From: Deltaproteobacteria bacterium
GTDB lineage: Bacteria; Myxococcota; XYA12-FULL-58-9; JAUUZB01
Reading direction: 5' to 3'
Assembly (NCBI GenBank): GCA_030590185.1
Contig: JAUUZB010000309.1
Coordinates: forward strand, 1-5,910
DNA length: 5,910 nt
The first letter of the stretch is position 1, and the number at the start of each line of letters is the position of its first letter. The notes under the pieces were generated by a model that was not told the DNA's origin, did not search any database, and saw only the letters and a program-made list of their open reading frames with translations. This document shows positions 1-5,910 of the stretch, in pieces. Made by a program: the position numbers and the translations under genes.

Positions 1-1082
1 TGGGCGTTTCGTTTGGTAGGTTCGAGGGGACCGAGGACGCTCCGCTGGACCTCGGAGCCGTGGGCAGTGGCACCACGGAGTATGGTGGCCTCATCGGCGC
101 ACAGCTCTTCTCCGCAGGTAGGAGTCATTACACCTGGAGTTGGCCGCACAGCGGCGTCTACACCGTCGAGTTAGTCGATCCGTTGACGCCTCCCCCCGGT
201 GTTCCGTCTTTTGACCTCAGTATCGAGAGCGACGGTCCTACTATTGATTGGATCTGCTCCACGGACAGAGATGATCAGACGGGGCACACCAATTCTTGCA
301 GGTGCACGGGCTTTGTGGAGGATGCCACCTTCCCGGCCATGGTCCGGGTTGATCCCCAAGGCTCCGTGGGCGTGAAGCTCACCATCCGTGTCGTGGAAGA
401 CGGCGTCCCGCCAGAGGAGTTGGTGATCTCACCCTATGTGACGGCGCGCAGCCGTACCGGCACGGCTACCACGTTCCAGGGTGACTACGTTTTCACCCAT
501 TTCATGGCCAATAACACGGCCATGACATTCGAGGCCGATCGCTCCTTCCGTCTCTATGCGTCGTACACGGACATGATTCGCCGACAGGACGGCATCCATA
601 CGTGCGGCCACTACTCGAACACCAGCGGCGATAGCGTGTCTTGCTGCACCTGGGACGACCTCACGGCGACCGCAGACTATTTTATTGGATTCGAGTCGGG
701 CAACGCATCCGAATGGGATGTCTTCGTCTACGACGACACCTTCAACCGCGGGGACCCGAACCCGATCGTGCTCGACCCCTCAGCCCCCGGCAACACGGAG
801 ACCTGGACGGTAGGCAACGGCGGTACGACCTATTTCACCTTCACACCGATGAGTAACAATGGCGCGATTCGCGTCTCCAATTTCGACGTGCCGTGCGGCC
901 TGGGCTGGTCGCTCGATGACGGTATTCACATCTACGATTGCTACGACAGCGACGATGGCGCAACGGACGGCATCATCGAGTGCGCCTGGTCCGGGTTCGA
1001 CGCGGGATTCAGTCACGTCCTCGAAGTCACATCCGCGGGTTGCGGCAGCGTCTTCGATGTCTGGGTAGAAGAGGGTATCTAG
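1..1082 (+). CDS. Secreted-type Cys-rich repeat protein of unknown function, 5' partial
   Basis: I do not recognise this gene. The reading frame is open to the left edge with no stop, so the true start lies outside. The first in-window start codon, GTG at 60, falls inside the first repeat module and is unlikely to be genuine; the TAG stop is at 1080-1082. Residue numbers below count from that GTG. The protein is three tandem, diverged modules of about 110 residues, each with an aromatic strand-like segment (YTWSW 24-28, YVFTHF 143-148, YFTFTP 258-263), a Cys pair 13-14 residues apart (C66/C80, C182/C195, C294/C308), and an acidic beta-like ending (KLTIRVVED, EWDVFVYDD, VFDVWVEEG). Ten cysteines, few lysines, many Asp/Thr/Ser and no transmembrane helix suggest an exported, disulfide-bonded beta-rich protein. 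The fold faintly recalls bacterial pre-peptidase C-terminal (PPC) type beta-sandwiches, but I cannot confirm this. Function is unknown. It is convergent with glmS and visibly less GC-rich than it. Confidence 0.75.
   Translation, partial: GVSFGRFEGTEDAPLDLGAVGSGTTEYGGLIGAQLFSAGRSHYTWSWPHSGVYTVELVDPLTPPPGVPSFDLSIESDGPTIDWICSTDRDDQTGHTNSCRCTGFVEDATFPAMVRVDPQGSVGVKLTIRVVEDGVPPEELVISPYVTARSRTGTATTFQGDYVFTHFMANNTAMTFEADRSFRLYASYTDMIRRQDGIHTCGHYSNTSGDSVSCCTWDDLTATADYFIGFESGNASEWDVFVYDDTFNRGDPNPIVLDPSAPGNTETWTVGNGGTTYFTFTPMSNNGAIRVSNFDVPCGLGWSLDDGIHIYDCYDSDDGATDGIIECAWSGFDAGFSHVLEVTSAGCGSVFDVWVEEGI
39..1076 (+). repeat. Three tandem diverged protein modules with a conserved Cys pair
   Basis: Module 1 spans about 39-404, module 2 about 408-737 and module 3 about 753-1076. 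Aligned by eye, each opens with a short hydrophobic segment (APLDLG, PEELVIS, PNPIVLD). A Thr/Gly-rich stretch leads into an aromatic beta segment, followed by a Cys-acidic/polar-Cys loop and a closing beta segment. Equivalent landmarks recur every 112-119 residues: Tyr24/143/258 and Cys66/182/294. Similarity is at protein level only, because the DNA has diverged, so these are old duplications. Module 1 begins upstream of the GTG at 60, which argues that this GTG is internal. Confidence 0.55.
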
Positions 1083-1089
1083 ACCCAGT

Positions 1090-1110
1090 GGCCGACCTGA
1101 CCTGACGGCC
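1090..1110. terminator. Weak hairpin in the convergent gap (possible shared terminator)
   Basis: The 31-bp gap between the stop codons of the left CDS and glmS contains GGCCG (1090-1094) and its complement CGGCC (1106-1110). They flank an 11-base loop made of a short direct repeat (ACCTGACCTGA). The stem is only 5 bp and no T-run follows on either strand, so it is not a classical intrinsic terminator. It is listed because two convergent genes must stop here and nothing stronger is visible. Confidence 0.2.
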
Positions 1111-1113
1111 GAG

Positions 1114-2927
<1,814 letters not shown>

Positions 2928-2928
<1 letters not shown>

Positions 2929-4409
2929 TAGCGCTTGCGTCCCTTCTTGCCGCCGGCGGCGGCAGACTTCGTTTTGCCGGACGTTGACGCCGGGGCCGTT
3001 TGAGCCGCCTTCGCCGCTTGCATGCGTGCCCGCAGCCGCTTGGCGTAGCCCTTCTTGTTCGCCTGGCGAGCTCGGCCCACCGCCAGGGCATCCTTGGGCA
3101 CCCGAGCGGTGATGGTGGATCCGGCCGCGACGTAGGATCCGGCGCCCAGCTCGAGCGGCGCCACCAGGGTGGCGTTGGAGCCGATGAAGACCCCCCGGCC
3201 GAGCTCGGTGCGGTGTTTGAGGACGCCGTCGTAGTTGCAGGTGATGGTGCCGGCGCCGACGTTGGAACCGGCGCCAATGGTCGCGTCACCCAGATAGGCC
3301 AGGTGGTTGGCCTTGGCCCCCTTGCCCAGGGTGCTCTTTTTCATCTCCACGAAGTTGCCGACCCGCGCCTCCTCACCCACCAGCGCCTCGGGCCGCAGCC
3401 GGGCGAAGGGGCCGATGCGGGCCGCCTTTTTCACCCGCGCCCCCTCGAGGTGACAGAAGGGTCCGACCCAGGCGCCGCCTTCGATCTTCGTGTCTTTGAT
3501 GAAGGTGGGGCCTTCGATCACCGCGCCCCGGCCAATCTTGGTGCGGCCGTAGAGCTGGACGTTGACCCCGATCACCGTGCCGGGCTCGACACTGACATCG
3601 GCTCCGACAAAGGTGCCGGCCGGGTCCCGCAGGGTGACGCCCTGTTTGATCAGCTCCACCACCCGGCGCTCGCGGAACATCATCTCCGCCTCGGCGAGCT
3701 GCAGTCGGTCGTTGATCCCGTGGATCTCGTCGACATCCTCGGTCATCACCGGCACCGCGCCGCCGGGCGCCGCCGCGGCGATGTCGGTCAGGTAGTACTC
3801 CCGTTGGTCGTTGTTGCGCTGCAGGCCCTTGAGGCCCTTGCGCAACAACTTGGCATCGCAAACGTAGACCCCGCAGTTGATCTCGTCGATCATCTGCTCC
3901 TCGGGGCTGGCGTCGGTCTGCTCGACGATGCGCACCACGCGAGGATCAGATCTCCTCGCCCCGCCGCGCAGGATCCGGCCATAGCCGGTCGGATCCTCGA
4001 CCTCGGCGGTGAGCAGCGCCACCCCGGTTTTCTTTGCCGCGCGCATCAACCGCTTGACCGTCGTGGCGGTCAACAGCGGGACGTCACCGTAGAGGATCAG
4101 GACGTCCCCGCTGTGCTTGGGCAGGGCCGCCATGCCCGCCCGGGCCGCGTCGCCGGTGCCGAGTTGTTTCTCCTGGACCGCGAAGCGCAGTTTGGCCCCG
4201 GTGAAGCGGGCCTCGAGCACCTCGCGCACCCGCCGCCCCTGGCCATCGGTAACCACCACCACCGGGTCGCACTTACAGGCCAACGCCATTTTTACCGCGT
4301 GGGCCACCATCGGCACACCGCCGATGGGGTGCAGGACCTTGGGCAGTGCGGACTTCATGCGGGTGCCTTGGCCCGCGGCGAGAATGAGGGCGGCGGTCTT
4401 CTTCTTCAT
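2928..4409 (-). CDS. glmU: Bifunctional UDP-GlcNAc pyrophosphorylase / glucosamine-1-phosphate acetyltransferase
   Basis: Cytoplasmic enzyme making the last two steps to UDP-GlcNAc: acetyl transfer from acetyl-CoA to glucosamine-1-phosphate, then uridylyl transfer from UTP. Residues 1 to ~235 are the nucleotidyltransferase domain: LILAAGQGTRM 8-18, LPK 22-24, QLGTGD 82-87, YGDVP 107-111 with metal ligand Asp109, GYGRI 142-146, Glu163, Asn178, Asn233. Residues ~260-455 are the left-handed beta-helix acetyltransferase with its hexapeptide repeats. Arg339, Lys357, His369, Tyr372, Asn383 and Lys398 match E. coli Arg333, Lys351, His363, Tyr366, Asn377 and Lys392 at a constant offset of six. The 493 residues exceed the usual ~456 mainly through a Lys/Ala/Ser-rich tail (463-493, ending KKGRKR). 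A loop after GYGRI is about five residues longer than in E. coli. The usual LGTGHA reads LGTGDA. The ATG at 4407-4409 gives a normal MKKKTAALILAAG start but has no clear Shine-Dalgarno. First gene of the glmU-glmS operon. Confidence 0.97.
2940..2947 (-). promoter_or_regulatory. glmS ribosome binding site inside the glmU 3' end
   Basis: On the minus strand AGAAGGGA lies 11 bases before the glmS ATG. It is made from the Lys-Lys-Gly codons of the GlmU tail (GKKGRKR). The glmU TAA stop (2928-2930) shares one base with the glmS ATG (2926-2928). A terminating ribosome therefore sits directly on the next start, and the purine-rich tail can act as a slightly long-spaced Shine-Dalgarno. This is read from sequence; its use is inferred. 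Confidence 0.5.
3939..3997. repeat. Two adjacent inverted repeats rich in GGATC within glmU
   Basis: GCGAGGA (3939-3945) and TCCTCGC (3953-3959) are perfect 7-bp arms around a 7-base loop. Eleven bases on, AGGATCCG (3970-3977) and CGGATCCT (3990-3997) are perfect 8-bp arms around a 12-base loop. Four GATC tetramers fall at 3944, 3949, 3972 and 3992. The segment encodes GlmU residues from about DPTGYGRIL through RRSDPRVV, including the loop that is longer than in E. coli. The arms are visible directly; a function is not implied. Confidence 0.45.
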
Positions 4410-4420
4410 GATGGCGCAGG

Positions 4421-4449
4421 TGAGTAGCGGCGGCTTGTTACGGTGTCAA
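4421..4449 (-). promoter_or_regulatory. Candidate sigma70-type promoter for glmU-glmS
   Basis: On the minus strand a perfect -35 hexamer TTGACA (4449-4444) is followed after 17 bases by TACTCA (4426-4421). TACTCA is a poor -10 match, keeping only the first TA. Transcription would begin near 4414, leaving about five bases before the glmU ATG, which has no good Shine-Dalgarno. A leaderless or nearly leaderless mRNA is therefore possible. The hexamer is clear; the promoter is a guess. Confidence 0.3.
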
Positions 4450-4463
4450 GCATGGCCAATACC
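4435..4463 (+). promoter_or_regulatory. Weak candidate promoter for the divergent outer-membrane protein gene
   Basis: On the plus strand TTGTTA (4435-4440) is followed after 17 bases by AATACC (4458-4463), three of six matches to the -10 consensus. Transcription would start near 4470, giving a ~33-base leader to the ATG at 4503. It overlaps the opposite-facing TTGACA, so the two promoters would compete if both are real. The match is weak. Confidence 0.15.
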
Positions 4464-4502
4464 TGGCCTCGACCAGCGCCTTGGACTAGGCTCTGCCCGA
4501 CG

Positions 4503-5910
4503 ATGGGACCCATACGTGGTCACAGACTGACGAGCCTCGCGTTGCTCGCCGCGGCACCCTGCCTGCTCGCCGCGGCCGACGTGACGCGCTTTCGCCCGGC
4601 CACCACGCCGGACGGGCTGCTCAGCCTGGGCTCCACCCAGACCTTGCCGCCGCTCCATTTCAACGCCGGCCTCACCCTGGGCTACGCCTACAACCCGCTG
4701 GTCTGGCGGTTCAGTGACGGCAGCTACGAGCCGGCCATCGAGCACCAGCTCACCATGGACGTCACCGCGGCGATCGGCATCATCCAGTTCGTCGACGTGG
4801 CGGTCGGCCTGCCGATCCTCCTCTACCAGTACGGACCGCCACCACCCCAAACGGAGGATCCGGATCCCTACGCGGCCAATATTGGCGTGGTGGAGGGCTC
4901 TGGGCTCGGGGACCTGCGCATCACCCCGCGGCTGCAGTTCATGGATGAGCGCACCTTCGGTGTGGGTGGCGCCTTTTCGTTGGAGGTCACCTTCCCCACC
5001 GGCTCGCTCGCCGGCGGCCAGCAGCGTTACTTCGCCGACAACGGGGTGGCGCTCCGGCCCCGGGTGGTGGGCAGCCTGCCGCTCTCCTTTGCCCGCTTCA
5101 TCGGCAGCGTGGGACTGCGCTTCCGTCTGGGCGGCGCCACGCCGCTCCTCCCGGAGTGCGGGATCGAAACGGAGGCGGTCGCGTCGACCACCGTGTGTGA
5201 CACCGGCTTTGATCACGAGATCGACTACCGGCTCGGAGCCGAGATCTACATCCTCGAGGATGAGATCCCCTTGTCGGCGCTGGTGGAGATCGCCGGCGCG
5301 GTCAGTGGCGGTTTCGGCGGCAACGGTCAGTTCCCCCTCGAGTTGCTGGTCGGTGCCCGCACCACCGTGGCCAACGGGCTGGTCTTCACCGCCGGTGTCG
5401 GGCTCGGCCTGACCACTGGCCTCGGCACGCCGGTGACCCGCGTCATCCTGGGCGCGGCCTGGGCGCCCACGGCGGACGATCAGGACAACGACGGCATCCC
5501 GGACGCCTCTGATCCCTGCCCCTACGACCCAGAGGACTTCGATGACTTCGAGGACGGCGACGGTTGCCCCGAGCCCGACAACGACGAGGACGGAATTCCG
5601 GACGACGAGGACGACTGCCCGCTGGAGTCGGAGGACTTCAACGACTTCGACGACGAAGACGGCTGTCCGGACGATGATCAGATCGACAGCGACCTCGACG
5701 GCATCCCGGACGTCGATGACGATTGCCCGCACGATCCAGAGGATGAGGACGAGTTCAAGGACGAGGACGGCTGCCCGGACATCGACAACGACCTCGACGG
5801 CATCCCAGACGAAGATGACCAATGCCCGGAGGAGCAGGAGACGATCAACGGCGTGGACGACTACGACGGTTGTCCGGACGAGGGCGAAGGCGCCACCGAG
5901 TTTGTGGAAA
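4503..5910 (+). CDS. OmpA-type outer-membrane protein with TSP3 repeats, 3' partial
   Basis: Continues past the right edge (469 codons here, no stop). Residues 1-25 look like a Sec signal peptide: Arg/His-bearing start, hydrophobic core from Leu12, cleavage after LLAAA before Asp26. Residues ~26-320 alternate polar and hydrophobic positions in beta-barrel fashion, with turns such as GLGDLRITPRLQF (134-146) and VTFPTGS (162-168). C219 and C232 could bridge a loop. Residues 326-460 are four TSP3 calcium-binding repeats (DxDxDGIPD...CP...DGCPD). In myxobacteria this order usually ends in an OmpA peptidoglycan-binding domain, expected beyond the window but not seen. Likely role: anchoring the outer membrane to the cell wall, or a porin-like protein with a rigid Ca2+-bound periplasmic stalk. 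ATG 4503 is preferred because it directly precedes the signal peptide. An in-frame ATG at 4452 would add 17 residues of unlikely n-region. No strong Shine-Dalgarno is seen (AGG at 4488-4490). Divergent from glmU across 93 bp. Confidence 0.85.
   Translation, partial: MGPIRGHRLTSLALLAAAPCLLAAADVTRFRPATTPDGLLSLGSTQTLPPLHFNAGLTLGYAYNPLVWRFSDGSYEPAIEHQLTMDVTAAIGIIQFVDVAVGLPILLYQYGPPPPQTEDPDPYAANIGVVEGSGLGDLRITPRLQFMDERTFGVGGAFSLEVTFPTGSLAGGQQRYFADNGVALRPRVVGSLPLSFARFIGSVGLRFRLGGATPLLPECGIETEAVASTTVCDTGFDHEIDYRLGAEIYILEDEIPLSALVEIAGAVSGGFGGNGQFPLELLVGARTTVANGLVFTAGVGLGLTTGLGTPVTRVILGAAWAPTADDQDNDGIPDASDPCPYDPEDFDDFEDGDGCPEPDNDEDGIPDDEDDCPLESEDFNDFDDEDGCPDDDQIDSDLDGIPDVDDDCPHDPEDEDEFKDEDGCPDIDNDLDGIPDEDDQCPEEQETINGVDDYDGCPDEGEGATEFVE
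5478..5882 (+). repeat. Four tandem thrombospondin type 3 repeats
   Basis: Repeats start at 5478, 5577, 5685 and 5784 and are 33, 36, 33 and 33 residues long. Each begins DxDxDGIPD, has CP at positions 14-15 and closes with DGCP. By hand count the 135 residues hold 49 Asp and 17 Glu against one Lys and no Arg. The spaced Asp pattern is the calcium-binding signature of the TSP3 family. The two Cys per repeat probably form disulfides in the periplasm. Repeats 3 and 4 match at 39 of 45 bases over their first halves but diverge afterwards. Confidence 0.9.

Noticed and set aside
60..62. GTG at 60 as the true start of the left-hand gene
   Set aside because: The frame stays open to the window edge, the first repeat module starts before it, and no signal peptide follows it.
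2929..2960. Possible glmS ribozyme or riboswitch upstream of glmS
   Set aside because: glmS begins at the glmU stop codon with no untranslated leader, and no ribozyme-like core is visible. That ribozyme is typical of Firmicutes.
3000..4427. A 475-codon plus-strand frame over glmU
   Set aside because: glmU on the minus strand has every catalytic residue in place. The plus frame has no recognisable motif and is a GC-bias shadow.
4452..4454. In-frame ATG at 4452 as start of the outer-membrane protein
   Set aside because: It would put a 17-residue Trp/Pro-rich segment before an otherwise normal signal peptide. There is no better ribosome binding site, and it would overlap the candidate promoter elements.
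4560..4562. Cys20 of the outer-membrane protein as a lipoprotein acylation site
   Set aside because: The preceding residues are AAAP, and Pro directly before Cys does not fit a lipobox. Cleavage after LLAAA is more likely.
4446..5822. A 458-codon open frame on the minus strand opposite the outer-membrane protein gene
   Set aside because: The plus strand encodes a signal peptide, barrel-like strands and textbook TSP3 repeats. The minus reading is low-complexity Val/Asp/Arg-rich text, an artefact of GC-rich third positions and GAC/GTC complementarity.

Overview
The window looks like chromosomal DNA from a high-GC, Gram-negative, probably myxobacterial (Myxococcota / former Deltaproteobacteria) genome. 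Three things point there: the GC-rich third codon positions of the central genes; a glmU-glmS gene pair; and above all an outer-membrane protein that joins a predicted beta-barrel to a very acidic run of thrombospondin type 3 (TSP3) repeats, an architecture common in that phylum. The taxonomic call is an inference from gene content, not from a marker gene.

Layout, left to right. Bases 1-1082 (+) hold the 3' part of a secreted-type protein of unknown function, cut by the left edge. It consists of three diverged copies of a ~110-residue Cys-containing module. A 31-bp convergent gap follows. Bases 1114-4409 (-) hold a two-gene operon, glmU then glmS in transcription order, whose stop and start codons overlap in TAATG. 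A 93-bp divergent spacer (4410-4502) contains a perfect TTGACA hexamer facing glmU. From 4503 to the right edge (+) runs the 5' part of the outer-membrane protein gene: signal peptide, barrel-like region, then four TSP3 repeats. It has no stop codon in the window, and an OmpA-like peptidoglycan-binding domain is expected just beyond.

How the genes fit together. GlmS makes glucosamine-6-phosphate, and GlmU acetylates and uridylylates glucosamine-1-phosphate to UDP-GlcNAc. The GlmM mutase that acts between them is not in the window. UDP-GlcNAc feeds peptidoglycan and lipid A synthesis. The divergent outer-membrane protein probably belongs to the same envelope theme if it ends in an OmpA domain. 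The left-hand protein shows no clear tie to this pathway and has visibly lower GC.

I found no RNA gene, CRISPR array, insertion sequence, phage gene or defence system. The central genes are ordinary housekeeping genes with intact active sites. The points worth a second look are the repeat architecture of the left protein, the glmU tail that doubles as the glmS ribosome binding site, the divergent promoter spacer, and the hairpin-forming insertion in glmU.
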